A DNA stretch of 31,566 nt. Source: CAZFAP01 sp964516325 (lineage in GTDB: Bacteria; Auribacterota; JABMQX01). Shown here piece after piece: positions 6,431-14,984 of this stretch. The notes beneath the pieces are model-generated. The model did no database searches, had not been told where the DNA came from, and worked only from the letters and a program-made list of their open reading frames with translations. Position 1 is the stretch's first letter. Each line of letters starts with the position of its first letter. Both the position numbers and the translations under genes were made by a program. Where the stretch lies: NCBI GenBank assembly GCA_964516325.1, contig CAZFAP010000035.1, positions 1-31,566 of the forward strand. Direction: 5' to 3'.

Positions 6431-8983
6431 ATGCGTCAAGGAATCTTCGTGAGTCGGATCTCAGCCTTACCGGCGCTCTGTGTGGCGGTGGCATTTCGGT
6501 TGGCGGCTGCGCAGCCGACGGACGATTCTTCGGAGTGGACTCTCTACATCACGAACGACAACTGTCCGGACTACACGTGGGGGTTGACCGAGGAGCAAAC
6601 TCGCGAGAGTTTCGCCGACATCGTCCGGGCGCACCTCGACGAGATGAATCGCACGGATAGCCAGAAGCCCGAAAACCGCGACCGGTACAACATGGCGGTC
6701 ACTCAGGAAGCTATCTGCTTTGTGGAGCGCTACCCCGAACGAAAAGCAGAGCTTATCCAGCGAATCAAACAAGGACGAGTCTTTGTGAGTCCGTACCTGT
6801 GTAATTCGCTTTGGGCGTTTCAGAGCGTGGAAGGCGCCATCCGGACGTTTTACCCGGCGAGGCGTCTCGAGCGGGAATGGGGGATTTCGATGGATGTCGC
6901 TGAGCATATCGAGCTGCCTTCTCTGCCCTGGGGCGCCGCTTCTATCCTTGCTGGGTGCGGCGTCCGGTGGCTGTCCGTCCCCTTCTACAAATACGACTCG
7001 ACGTTCGACAGGCTCACAAATCCGCCGCTATTCATGCTTGAGGGGCCAGACGGCAGCCGCGTCCGCGTCGTCATGGACCGCCGGGCTTCGGCGAACTGGA
7101 GCTACACGCAAGGGGCTTACCTCCTACGTGAGACAGAGGCAATCACAGAAGACTGGCTGCCCCACTATCGGCAGCTTGGCGAAATTTATCCTCTTCGGTC
7201 AATCCTGGCGAGCGGAACGCACGGCGACATTTCCCCGAGAAGCGGCGAACAGGCGTGCGGTTTTGCCGACGCGATCATTCGGTTCAATAGCAGCCCGGGC
7301 TCCCACCCGAAGCTCGTGAATGCAATTCTGCCGCAGTTCTGCAGGGCTGTGGACGACGCTCAGGCGGTGAAGCCCTTCATGCCCATTCTTCGCGGCTGCT
7401 TTGGCCATTCCTGGGATGTCTGGCCGGTGTCCCTGGCGAAATACGTTGCGGACATGCGAGCGGGCGAGAGGTCTTTCCTCGCTGCCGAAGCACTACTGGC
7501 TATGGCAATGCAGCGAGACCCCAGGCTGCACGACGCCACGCGCCCTGACCGCGAGCGCGCGGAATGGTGTTTGGCGATGCTCTCGGACCATGCGTGGAAC
7601 GGGACCGACGACAATAACAAGCGCCACAACGCCGAGCTGCGCCAGAAATGGAGCCAGGAACTCGGTCAGGTCAGCCGGAAACTTCAAGACGTCGGTTGGG
7701 CGGCATTGGGGCTTACGTCAGACGACGACCGCGTTGTCATTTTCAACAGTCTGAGTTTCCCGCGGGCTGACCTTGTATGCATCGAGGGAACGCCGGGCGT
7801 GCGAGAAGTTGTCGCGGGTGAACACACGCTCAGCCTCCAGCAACTCGAAGAACAGGCAAAGCACCTTCTATACTTCGTTTCACCCGAGGTCCCTGGCTTT
7901 GGGGCGGCACAGGTTCAACTCGAGCCGGGCGAAAAAGACAGACCAAGCGCTGACAAACTGCTCGCGACGCCAACCGAACTCGAAAGCCCTTTCTACTGTC
8001 TCAAGGTGGACCTTAACACCGGCGGGATCGGAAGCCTCGTCCACAAAGCCAGGGGGACGGAACTCGTCATGGGTGGTGAGCATCGCACGCTTTGCCAGAC
8101 GATTTATTTCGACGGGCAAGAGCATACCCTGAAAAACGTTACGTCAGAAGTGGCGGCTCATGGACCGGTGATGTCCCGGCTCAGAATCACAGGGGGGACG
8201 GAAGGAATTCGCGTCGCGAACGTCGTTACGGTTTATGCAGAACTCGACCGCGTGGACTTCGACGTGCGCATCACCAAGCCCGTTACCACTCGACAGGAGC
8301 GCCTCTGTCATGTCTTCCCGGTGGTGCGCGACGGCGCAGTCATCCGGGTCGAGACGACCGGCGCCGTGATTCGCCCCCGCCCGCAGCCGGAAGGCGACTT
8401 GCTTCCCGGCGCCGACACGCGGCGGTTCGCGGTACAGGGCTTTGTGGACGCATCTCTGCCTGAGGGTCCCGGCGTTACGATAGCTCCGCTCGATTCGTTC
8501 CTTCTCCGAGTGGACCTCGACCCAATCACCATCGAGGCGCTCGGCAACGACCAGAACTACCGCGAGGTTGTAACCGATCAGAACGGGGTTACAGAGTTCC
8601 GTTTCCGCTACTCCCTGCGAGGGCACGCGAGAGGCTACGACGGCGCGGAAGCGTTCCGTTGGAGTCGGGCTGTTGTCTCGCCGCTGCTAGTCGCAAGAGG
8701 CCGACTGGCGGGCGGAGAGAATCTTGGCCATGCGGTATCGTTCGACCCGAGGCGTGCGATTGCCACGTGCCTCAAGCCAGCAGACGATTTCTCCGGCGGG
8801 TGCGCACTTCGGTTTTGGGAAACCTCCGGCCGCTCCGGCCCACTCAGCGTCAGCGTTCAGGGCTATGATCGCGCGGTTCGCACAGACCTCCTCGAGCGCG
8901 ACCTCGAGGAATTGTCGGTCATGGAAGGCAAAATCAGCCTTGACCTCGCACGACACGGCTTTGGGGCTGTGCGCCTTCATTAG
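6431..8983 (+). CDS. Secreted glycoside hydrolase family 38-like (alpha-mannosidase-like) protein
   Basis: 850 residues. The start ATG at 6431 follows AAAGG and gives a signal peptide (Arg-containing start, hydrophobic stretch to about A27). Residues ~36-400 resemble the GH38 N-terminal (beta/alpha)7 catalytic domain: the opening strand 'YITNDNCPDYTWG', 'AVTQEAICFVERYPE', 'GRVFVSPYLCN', then 'ASILAGCGVRWLSVPF'. Middle and C-terminal beta domains follow ('VVIFNSLSFPRADLV', 'VDFDVRITKPVTTRQE'). The usual zinc-binding H-x-H-x-D start is replaced by N42-D-N-C-P-D, and the expected nucleophile Asp position reads Glu by my eye alignment ('ELPSLPW'). It may therefore belong to a divergent subfamily with altered chemistry. 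It probably acts on glycans outside the cytoplasm. It stands alone between the R-M island and the KamA cluster. Confidence 0.7.
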   Translation: MRQGIFVSRISALPALCVAVAFRLAAAQPTDDSSEWTLYITNDNCPDYTWGLTEEQTRESFADIVRAHLDEMNRTDSQKPENRDRYNMAVTQEAICFVERYPERKAELIQRIKQGRVFVSPYLCNSLWAFQSVEGAIRTFYPARRLEREWGISMDVAEHIELPSLPWGAASILAGCGVRWLSVPFYKYDSTFDRLTNPPLFMLEGPDGSRVRVVMDRRASANWSYTQGAYLLRETEAITEDWLPHYRQLGEIYPLRSILASGTHGDISPRSGEQACGFADAIIRFNSSPGSHPKLVNAILPQFCRAVDDAQAVKPFMPILRGCFGHSWDVWPVSLAKYVADMRAGERSFLAAEALLAMAMQRDPRLHDATRPDRERAEWCLAMLSDHAWNGTDDNNKRHNAELRQKWSQELGQVSRKLQDVGWAALGLTSDDDRVVIFNSLSFPRADLVCIEGTPGVREVVAGEHTLSLQQLEEQAKHLLYFVSPEVPGFGAAQVQLEPGEKDRPSADKLLATPTELESPFYCLKVDLNTGGIGSLVHKARGTELVMGGEHRTLCQTIYFDGQEHTLKNVTSEVAAHGPVMSRLRITGGTEGIRVANVVTVYAELDRVDFDVRITKPVTTRQERLCHVFPVVRDGAVIRVETTGAVIRPRPQPEGDLLPGADTRRFAVQGFVDASLPEGPGVTIAPLDSFLLRVDLDPITIEALGNDQNYREVVTDQNGVTEFRFRYSLRGHARGYDGAEAFRWSRAVVSPLLVARGRLAGGENLGHAVSFDPRRAIATCLKPADDFSGGCALRFWETSGRSGPLSVSVQGYDRAVRTDLLERDLEELSVMEGKISLDLARHGFGAVRLH

Positions 8984-9424
8984 CCGGCTCCCTGCGATGC
9001 GAATATGGACCTGCGGGCGGAGAATTCGGGAAAGACCAAGAGATGGAATGAGAGGGCTTCTTGGTGCTCCTGATCGAAGGACGGACCGGAGTGCAGCCCT
9101 GCACTGCTCCCGCTCCAGATGTCGAGCAGGCGCCCCGACAAATTACGTCTGCATCCCGGAGGCCTTTCGCGTGAAAGCCGGCGTGTCGGGGTGTGGCTCT
9201 ATTTTGGCGGGGTTAAACACTGCTTTCTTTGGGGAGCGATGCCTCCCGCCGGCTTCCAGTGGCGCCGCAGGCGCCATTAGCCACCTGCCTTAGCCGGTGG
9301 TGTACGAGATGAGGACACCCCCTCCCCATCTTCGAGCAGGCTTCAGTCCCGCCGTGGCGGGACTTCTCGATCAACGCATTGATGCGAAATACACCACTAA
9401 AACGAAGCAGACCCAAAAAAACGC
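8984..9424. other. Gene-free stretch with stem-loop cluster
   Basis: No credible gene is visible. 9260-9276 is a perfect 7-bp hairpin (TGGCGCC, loop GCA, GGCGCCA). 9281-9300 pairs CCACC with GGTGG. 9345-9364 is a perfect 9-bp hairpin (AGTCCCGCC, loop GT, GGCGGGACT). They lie between the GH38-like gene and the promoter of the next cluster and could terminate transcription or be REP-like elements. No T-run follows them. Confidence 0.5.
9345..9364. repeat. Perfect 9-bp hairpin, REP-like
   Basis: AGTCCCGCC and GGCGGGACT are exact inverse complements with a 2-base loop. It sits about 60 bases before the TTGACA of the next promoter. Short GC-rich palindromes of this form recur between genes in many environmental genomes. 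The copy number in this genome cannot be known from the window. Confidence 0.5.
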
Positions 9425-9454
9425 TTGACATTAAACAGGGCGATGGCCTATCGT
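9425..9454 (+). promoter_or_regulatory. Candidate sigma70 promoter of the kamA cluster
   Basis: A consensus TTGACA at 9425-9430 is followed after 18 bases by TATCGT at 9449-9454. The predicted start is about 45 bases before the ATG at 9507, which has GGAG at 9495-9498. This is the strongest promoter-like match I noticed in the window and would start transcription of the acidic-tail protein and kamA. Confidence 0.5.
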
Positions 9455-9506
9455 TAACTTTGCGCAATAATCAGGTACGGCAATCACGGCAACCGGAGAC
9501 GCACGC

Positions 9507-9851
9507 ATGGGCAAAGGCAGCAGCGAGAGGCAAGCTTCAATTACTGGAATCGTTACGGCCACCGACTGGGACGAAGACGGGAATGTCATCGCCGTTGCTC
9601 TATCTACGCCCCACGAGGAGGAATACCTGATTAAGAAGGACCCGGTAGGAGAGGAACTGTTTGACCTTTTCGGCGCTGAGGTGCTGGTGACCGGAATTGT
9701 GGACGAAGACAAGTGCGGAAATAAGACGATCACCGTGAAGAGATACAAACTCCTCGAGGAAGAGGACGAAGACGAAGAAGAGGAAGAAGACGAAGAGGAA
9801 CTCGAAGACCTCGAAGAGTACGAAGAAGACGACGAAAAGTGGGAAGAGTAG
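9507..9851 (+). CDS. Small protein with beta-barrel-like body and poly-acidic C-terminal tail
   Basis: 114 residues. Residues 1-78 read as alternating beta strands ('ASITGIVTATDWDEDGNV', 'AEVLVTGIVDEDKCGNKTITVKRYKL') and could be an OB-like small barrel; this is a guess from pattern. From about residue 79 to the end nearly every residue is Glu or Asp, with a few Leu, Tyr, Lys and Trp. The corresponding DNA (about 9755-9845) is an almost pure purine tract on this strand. GGAG supports the ATG. It is the first gene after a good promoter and only 33 bases before kamA, so the two are probably cotranscribed. Such tails occur in chaperone-like or nucleic-acid-mimic proteins; the role here is unknown. 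Confidence 0.7.
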   Translation: MGKGSSERQASITGIVTATDWDEDGNVIAVALSTPHEEEYLIKKDPVGEELFDLFGAEVLVTGIVDEDKCGNKTITVKRYKLLEEEDEDEEEEEDEEELEDLEEYEEDDEKWEE

Positions 9852-9884
9852 CAAACCAACCACGATAGGAGGGTCACAACTATT

Positions 9885-11216
9885 ATGAGTGTGAAAAATG
9901 CAGAGTCGTCCGGCGAGGAAGCGGAACCTCCAGGTAGTCGGACGGCGACTACCGTACTGGAGGGAGACGGACTCAGCAGACAATATCTCCACCCCACACA
10001 AACCTTTTTCCCCTTCTCGGTCAGGCCCCAGGGCCTTTTTTCCAAACGCTCCGGCGGTCGGCCAAGTTTTCAGCTCAGCGCTCGGTCGCGGAAGTTTCTC
10101 CAGCGGTTCTTTCCCCAAGCCACCCTTTCCGACTGGAACAACTGGCGTTGGCAACTGCGCAACCGGATAAAGAACGTGAGTTCTCTGTCGCGAATCATCA
10201 CCTTTTCCGAAGATGAACGCACGGCCATTCTCCGTTGCCCTTCCCGCCCCCCCTTGGCCATCACCCCCTATTACGCCAGTCTCCTCGACGCAACCAACCC
10301 CGACCAGCCGGTGCGGCGGACCGTCGTGCCCGTCAACAGTGAGTACGCGTTCGCCCCTGGGGAGTCCGACGATCCCCTCGGGGAGGATGACGACAGTCCC
10401 GTTCCGGGGCTGGTCCATCGGTATCCCGATAGGGCGCTTTTCCTGGTTACCGGGTTCTGCCCGACCTACTGCCGGTACTGCACCCGTTCGCGGATCGTGG
10501 GGCGGCCTCTTGGCCGAGAGCATTGGGAGAGAGCCATCACGTACATTGAGCGAAACCGGTCCGTGCGGGATGTTCTATTGTCCGGAGGCGATCCGCTGAC
10601 CCTGTCCGATGAGAAGCTCGAATGTCTTCTTTCGCGGCTGGGCCGCATCCGCCACGTGGAGTTCCTCCGCATCGGGACCAAGGTGCCCGTCGTTTTGCCC
10701 CAGCGAATCACCCCGGCGCTGACCCAGATGCTGAAGCGTTACCACCCGCTGTGGATAAGCATCCACTTCACGCATCCCGACGAACTGACTCCGGAGGTGT
10801 CGCAGGCCTGCGAACGACTGGCGGACGCCGGCATACCTCTGGGAAGCCAGACGGTTCTCCTCGCTGGCGTGAATGACAGCGTGGAAACCATGAGGCGGCT
10901 CGTCCATGGGCTGCTCAAGGTCCGGGTGAGACCGTACTACCTGTATCAGTGCGACCCCATTCTGGGTTCGGCTCACTTCCGGACTCCGGTGGAGAAGGGA
11001 CTGGAAATCATCAAAGGGTTACGCGGTCACACCACCGGATATGCGGTTCCGACCTACGTCATTGACGCTCCCGGCGGCGGAGGGAAGATACCATTGTCGC
11101 CTGAATACGTCGCTGGCCGCGATGGGGACAACCTCCTGCTCGTGAACTACGAGGGGCGGGTCTTTCGCTATCGGGATCCGGCCGCCGGGGTACAGACAAC
11201 CTCGGCACTCTCCTGA
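9885..11216 (+). CDS. kamA: Lysine 2,3-aminomutase (KamA family radical SAM/PLP enzyme)
   Basis: 443 residues, like the ~420 of characterised enzymes plus a longer N-terminus. The Fe-S motif is C192-x3-C196-x2-C199 in 'CPTYCRYCTR', followed by 'LSGGDPL' for SAM. K401 in 'DAPGGGGK' is the PLP lysine. D357 ('QCDP') and D394 (start of 'DAPGGGGK') match the two aspartates that hold the amino groups of lysine in known enzymes, which favours lysine over glutamate as substrate. The enzyme converts L-lysine to L-beta-lysine in the cytoplasm under anoxic or low-oxygen conditions. AGGAGGG at about 9867 supports the start. It is followed by ATP-grasp, GNAT and aminotransferase genes, so the product is probably built into something rather than only fermented. 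An EF-P-modifying (EpmB) role is less likely because efp and epmA are absent. Confidence 0.87.
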   Translation: MSVKNAESSGEEAEPPGSRTATTVLEGDGLSRQYLHPTQTFFPFSVRPQGLFSKRSGGRPSFQLSARSRKFLQRFFPQATLSDWNNWRWQLRNRIKNVSSLSRIITFSEDERTAILRCPSRPPLAITPYYASLLDATNPDQPVRRTVVPVNSEYAFAPGESDDPLGEDDDSPVPGLVHRYPDRALFLVTGFCPTYCRYCTRSRIVGRPLGREHWERAITYIERNRSVRDVLLSGGDPLTLSDEKLECLLSRLGRIRHVEFLRIGTKVPVVLPQRITPALTQMLKRYHPLWISIHFTHPDELTPEVSQACERLADAGIPLGSQTVLLAGVNDSVETMRRLVHGLLKVRVRPYYLYQCDPILGSAHFRTPVEKGLEIIKGLRGHTTGYAVPTYVIDAPGGGGKIPLSPEYVAGRDGDNLLLVNYEGRVFRYRDPAAGVQTTSALS

Positions 11217-11303
11217 CGGTCAAGCCGTGAAACACGCGTGGTACCGGCATGACCGCGAAGCGGGCGGGGCATTCTCGTTCGCCGCATTAAGGGGATTCCC
11301 TTC

Positions 11304-12284
11304 ATGAGAGTTGGCATCACCTATGACCTGAGACAGGAATATCTTGCGCAGGGCTTCGGCGAGGAAGAGACCGCGGAGTTCGATCGCTCAGACACCATCG
11401 AAGCGATCGAACAGGCCCTGGATGATTTGGGCTTTGAAACCGACCGCATCGGGAACGTCCGAAGCCTCGTTCGCCGTCTTTCCGAAGGCGAACGTTGGGA
11501 CATGGTTTTCAATATCGCGGAAGGGCTGAAGGGGTTCGGACGGGAGGCGCAGGTTCCCGCTCTGCTCGATGCCTATGGCATCCCCTACGCCTTTTCCGAC
11601 CCCATGGTGCTCTCTATGACGCTTCACAAGGGGATGACCAAGCATGTCCTCCGCGATCTGGGAATTCCGACGCCCGATTTCGCCGTCGTCGAAACGCCGC
11701 CCGAGATCGAAACGATAGACCTCGCATTCCCTCTCTTTGCCAAGCCGGTCGCCGAGGGAACTGGGAAAGGGGTTACCCCTGCCTCGAAGATTTGCGACCG
11801 AGGGCAGCTGGTTTCCGTGTGCACGAGGCTCCTGGCGGAACATCGGCAGCCGGTTCTGGTGGAGGTTTTCTTACCGGGGCGAGAGTTCACCGTCGGGATT
11901 CTCGGGTCCGGCAAAGACGCGGAGGCAGTCGGCGTCGTGGAAATTGTCTTGAAGCGCGGCGCCGAGAAGGATGCTTATTCGTACCTGAACAAGGAAAGAT
12001 GCGAGGAACTGGTCGAGTATCGGTTGGTGGCGGACAGTCTGGCGGAGAGGGCCAGGAAAATTGGGTTAGCCGCATGGAAGGGACTCGGCTGTAGAGACGC
12101 GGGGCGCGTTGACCTGCGATGCGACCCCGCGGGCACACCCAACGTCATGGAGGTCAATCCCCTTCCCGGGCTGCATCCAAAGCATTCCGATCTTCCCATT
12201 CTATGCACGCAGGTCGGCATTGGCTACGGCGAACTCATCCGGAGAATTGTGGGGTCCGCGATGGCGCGGCTCCACGGGACGTGA
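11304..12284 (+). CDS. D-Ala-D-Ala-ligase-like ATP-grasp ligase (first of two)
   Basis: 326 residues. The N-terminal pre-ATP-grasp region ('MRVGITYD', 'ERWDMVFNIAEG', 'GIPYAFSD') and the lid ('FPLFAKPVAEGTGKGV') lead to the metal-binding C-terminus 'GRVDLRCD...VMEVNPLPGLHP', as in Ddl. Members activate a carboxylate as acyl-phosphate and join it to an amine. The substrate cannot be taken as D-alanine: its place between kamA and an exported peptidase suggests another amino acid or peptide, possibly beta-lysine. The ATG follows AAGGGGAT about 9 bases upstream. It lies 87 bases after kamA and probably on the same transcript. A true Ddl would normally sit with mur/fts genes, none of which is present. 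Confidence 0.83.
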   Translation: MRVGITYDLRQEYLAQGFGEEETAEFDRSDTIEAIEQALDDLGFETDRIGNVRSLVRRLSEGERWDMVFNIAEGLKGFGREAQVPALLDAYGIPYAFSDPMVLSMTLHKGMTKHVLRDLGIPTPDFAVVETPPEIETIDLAFPLFAKPVAEGTGKGVTPASKICDRGQLVSVCTRLLAEHRQPVLVEVFLPGREFTVGILGSGKDAEAVGVVEIVLKRGAEKDAYSYLNKERCEELVEYRLVADSLAERARKIGLAAWKGLGCRDAGRVDLRCDPAGTPNVMEVNPLPGLHPKHSDLPILCTQVGIGYGELIRRIVGSAMARLHGT

Positions 12285-12617
12285 CCGGCTTCCCTTCCGG
12301 GTCCGTCCGCAACGCTCCCCGCCGAGAGTTAGGCAGAGCACTCACCACCGGTCAACAGGGACGCGCCGGCGCCGGCCACTTCTCACCCGCCTCTCCCTGC
12401 CAGATTGTCGTTTGTGGCCTCGAGCGCTTCGGTTAGAATTGGGCCGAATTCACAACGTGGAGGTCGCAACCCTGGTGAAGAACCTCAGCTTCTTTGGCAT
12501 GTCGCCGGGGCAGCTTCCTCTGCTCCTTTGATGTTGACGAGTTGGCACAAAGTCCGACGGTGGACCTCTGCAACTGTGATGTTCAGGACGGCAAGATGTA
12601 ATAACCGGAGTCTTTCC
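12285..12617 (+). other. Gap with promoter, upstream of the exported peptidase
   Basis: No gene was recognised in about 330 bases. The left part is GC-rich. The right part holds a promoter-like pair and alternative starts (ATG 12531, ATG 12579) in the frame of the following gene. If one of those is used, the peptidase would have a longer N-terminus before its signal peptide. Confidence 0.4.
12412..12439 (+). promoter_or_regulatory. Candidate promoter for the peptidase-transglutaminase-ligase genes
   Basis: TAGAAT at 12434-12439 (5 of 6 to the -10 consensus) has a weak TTGTGG 16 bases upstream at 12412-12417. It would allow the membrane and export part of the cluster to be expressed apart from kamA. 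Confidence 0.3.
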
Positions 12618-14981
12618 GTGCGAGTATTCTCCACTGCTGTGGTCGTCGCAGTCGCTTCTGCGGCTGCGCTCGGGTGGTGTGAGCGAGCCGAAAATGTCCG
12701 TGGTGTCTCCGCGGGCGTACGGGTCCGCGCCGACATCGTCTCGTCCTTGCCGAGTGCAGACCGCGATTCGCCTCCCCGGTCCATTCGCCGACAAAGGCCC
12801 GCCGACCCGGTGGACCTGATCATAGTCCCCGAGGACGAGGGCTGGTTGGTTTCCCTCGCCGCGACACTAACTGCGAAACTCCGGAACTCGCGGGGTTTCC
12901 CGACTCTCCTCGCGCTTTCGACCAACCCCTCCAGGGAGGCGGTGGAGCTTGCGAAGAAGCTCACGCCGCGGCGCACTCTGGTTTTGTCCTCCTCGCGGGA
13001 TTCCAGTTTCGTCGGCGAGATCGAAGGGCTGAACTCAGAGCTTGTTCTGACGGGTTCAGACCCTACGCAATTCGGTCTCCACATCGTCGAGCGTTTCTGG
13101 GGAAGACCCAAAGAGGTTGTGGTTGCATTCACGAACGAGCCGAGCAGTATGATTCTGGGTTCGGTTTTGGCGGCGCACAAAGTAGTGCCGTTCATACCCC
13201 TGGACCGTGCACGGGTAGGCAGGGGCCTCCGGGTGGCTCTTGCCTCGCTTGGCATCACGCGCGTCTGGGTCGTAACCGCCGATGAGAATCGCCAGGCCCT
13301 CTGGGCAGAAAAGATTGGAGACGGCGGCACGGTTCTTGACGCTGCGGCGGTGAATCGGCTCGTTCTCCAGCACATTGGAACAGGGAATGTCCGCAGTGTG
13401 ATTCTGGCTCGCGTTCCCACCGATTGGCCCCCGGCGGGCGCGACTTCCTGGTTGGCGGCGTATTGGAGCTTGGTTCGCCGCGCGCCGGTGGTGCTGTGCG
13501 ATTCCGCCGACGGAAGGCATGCGGAGCAAAGGGTTGCAGCGCTTCTGAAGACGCACGCGCTGAAGCCCCGGTCAGTGACGATCCTCGCTGACTATAACTC
13601 CATAGGGGTCATCCGCGTGACCGACCCAGCGACCCTCGGGGAGTACGGCGTGGACATAGAGCCGTGCTCGATGTCGGTGGAGGGCGGTGCGGCGGCGCTG
13701 GGGGTCGGGCGCATCCCTTCCGGGTCGCTGGAAGAAGCGTCGGTTTCCCTTGGGCGCGGCTTCGCCAGGGAGCGCCTGCTCGGTCAGACGCCCGCGAGGG
13801 TTCTCCTTGTCGCCAACCCGAAGACCATCTACGCCCCGCTCCCCTTCTGCGAAACCATCGGCCGGGCGACCGCAGAAGAGTTCAAGAACTTCGGTGTGCC
13901 GGTTGACGAGTTCTATGGCAGGGAGTCCGATGACCCCGCCATTTTGGAAGCCGCACGAGAAGCGGATTTGCTCCTCTATGAAGGGCACATAGTGGATCAG
14001 AAGTTGCTCGAAGACCCCCTCTACATGCCCGAGTGGGAAGACAGTTATTACCCGGGTTTTGACGAGGTTTGGCCGGAGTTGCCCTCGACCGAGCCTTCGG
14101 GCGCGGAGGTGAGGGCACGGGCGGCTCACTGGCGCAGACCGGGTTTTCCCGGCGAGGAGACCGGCGCCGAGTTCATCAGTTTCCCCGAGACCCAGCGGTC
14201 GTATGGTGGCTTCCTCCAGGAGACCCCCCAACTGGAGCGGCTGCCGCTGCTTGTTTTCCAGAGCTGCCACTCGTTAGAGGATTGGCTGGCGCGGCGCGCC
14301 TTCCAGGCGGGAGCGATCGGCGTGGTCGGAAGCGTTGCAAACGTTCACAGCGCCTCGGGGAGCGCCTTCATCAAGGCGTTCTGCGACGGGCTGCTCCACC
14401 GTGGCGATACGGCGGGAGAAGCGCTGCGGGACGCGAGGAACTATTTTCTATGTCTCGCAGAACTCAAAGCCAGGCGAGGCCACAGGGAGACGGCAAAAGT
14501 GTACCGCGTGGCGCTCGGTTTCCGCCTCTGGGGCGATCCAGAGGTCAAAATCCCGCATTACTCCCTGGCTCGCCCGAGACTTTCCTCGGTCTCCGCGACA
14601 CTGCGAAGCAATGGCGAGGTACGCATTTTGACGCCGACACGCCGGCTGCCCGAATGCTCGACGGAAAAGTACACAGCGCAGGTCTTTCCGGGCAGCCAAC
14701 TTGCGGGTTTTGTAACGCAAATCAAAGGTCGAGTTCAGCAGCGCTTGGCGCCGGTCTATTTCTTTCGGCTCTCCGTTCCTGAAGGGTTCGCGGCGAATCG
14801 GCACGCGAACCTCCATTGTCCGGGCGATATGTCGCCCAGAGCCGCGTTTCTCCCCGACCCATTTGAAAGGTTCGTGTATGTCGTGTATCTTCCGAAAAGG
14901 GACAGGGAGGGTGAAAGTCTTGTTCTCACGTTTGACGAGCCGGAAGCCGCCCCGAGCGCGACCCCGTCGGACAAGGAGTGA
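12618..14981 (+). CDS. Exported caspase-fold (C25/CHAT-like) cysteine peptidase
   Basis: 787 residues from the GTG at 12618, chosen because GGAG lies 7 bases upstream and the start gives a clean signal peptide ('RVFSTAVVVAVASAAALGW'). ATG 12579 or 12531 are alternatives. The N-terminal ~350 residues have Rossmann-like strand patterns ('ELVLTGSDP', 'TRVWVVTADE'). The C-terminal half carries the clan CD dyad: H457 in 'LLLYEGH' and C550 in 'PLLVFQSCHS', followed by 'AIGVVGSVANVHS' and 'LWGDPEVKIP', which resembles the tail of gingipain-like domains. The ~90 residues between His and Cys are longer than usual, with an acidic Tyr/Trp-rich insertion. It ends 3 bases before the transglutaminase-membrane gene and is probably translated with it. 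It would cleave or cross-link proteins or peptides outside the cytoplasmic membrane; the substrate is unknown. Confidence 0.7.
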   Translation: MRVFSTAVVVAVASAAALGWCERAENVRGVSAGVRVRADIVSSLPSADRDSPPRSIRRQRPADPVDLIIVPEDEGWLVSLAATLTAKLRNSRGFPTLLALSTNPSREAVELAKKLTPRRTLVLSSSRDSSFVGEIEGLNSELVLTGSDPTQFGLHIVERFWGRPKEVVVAFTNEPSSMILGSVLAAHKVVPFIPLDRARVGRGLRVALASLGITRVWVVTADENRQALWAEKIGDGGTVLDAAAVNRLVLQHIGTGNVRSVILARVPTDWPPAGATSWLAAYWSLVRRAPVVLCDSADGRHAEQRVAALLKTHALKPRSVTILADYNSIGVIRVTDPATLGEYGVDIEPCSMSVEGGAAALGVGRIPSGSLEEASVSLGRGFARERLLGQTPARVLLVANPKTIYAPLPFCETIGRATAEEFKNFGVPVDEFYGRESDDPAILEAAREADLLLYEGHIVDQKLLEDPLYMPEWEDSYYPGFDEVWPELPSTEPSGAEVRARAAHWRRPGFPGEETGAEFISFPETQRSYGGFLQETPQLERLPLLVFQSCHSLEDWLARRAFQAGAIGVVGSVANVHSASGSAFIKAFCDGLLHRGDTAGEALRDARNYFLCLAELKARRGHRETAKVYRVALGFRLWGDPEVKIPHYSLARPRLSSVSATLRSNGEVRILTPTRRLPECSTEKYTAQVFPGSQLAGFVTQIKGRVQQRLAPVYFFRLSVPEGFAANRHANLHCPGDMSPRAAFLPDPFERFVYVVYLPKRDREGESLVLTFDEPEAAPSATPSDKE

Positions 14982-14984
14982 ACG

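Noticed and set aside
9600..10523. A 307-codon minus-strand frame opposite the acidic-tail gene and kamA
   Set aside because: It includes the antisense of the Glu/Asp tract (Phe/Leu/Val run) and lacks a family. kamA is certain on the other strand.
9885..11216. KamA homologue as EpmB acting on elongation factor P
   Set aside because: No epmA or efp is near. The protein is longer than EpmB and keeps the lysine-binding Asp pair of free-lysine enzymes.
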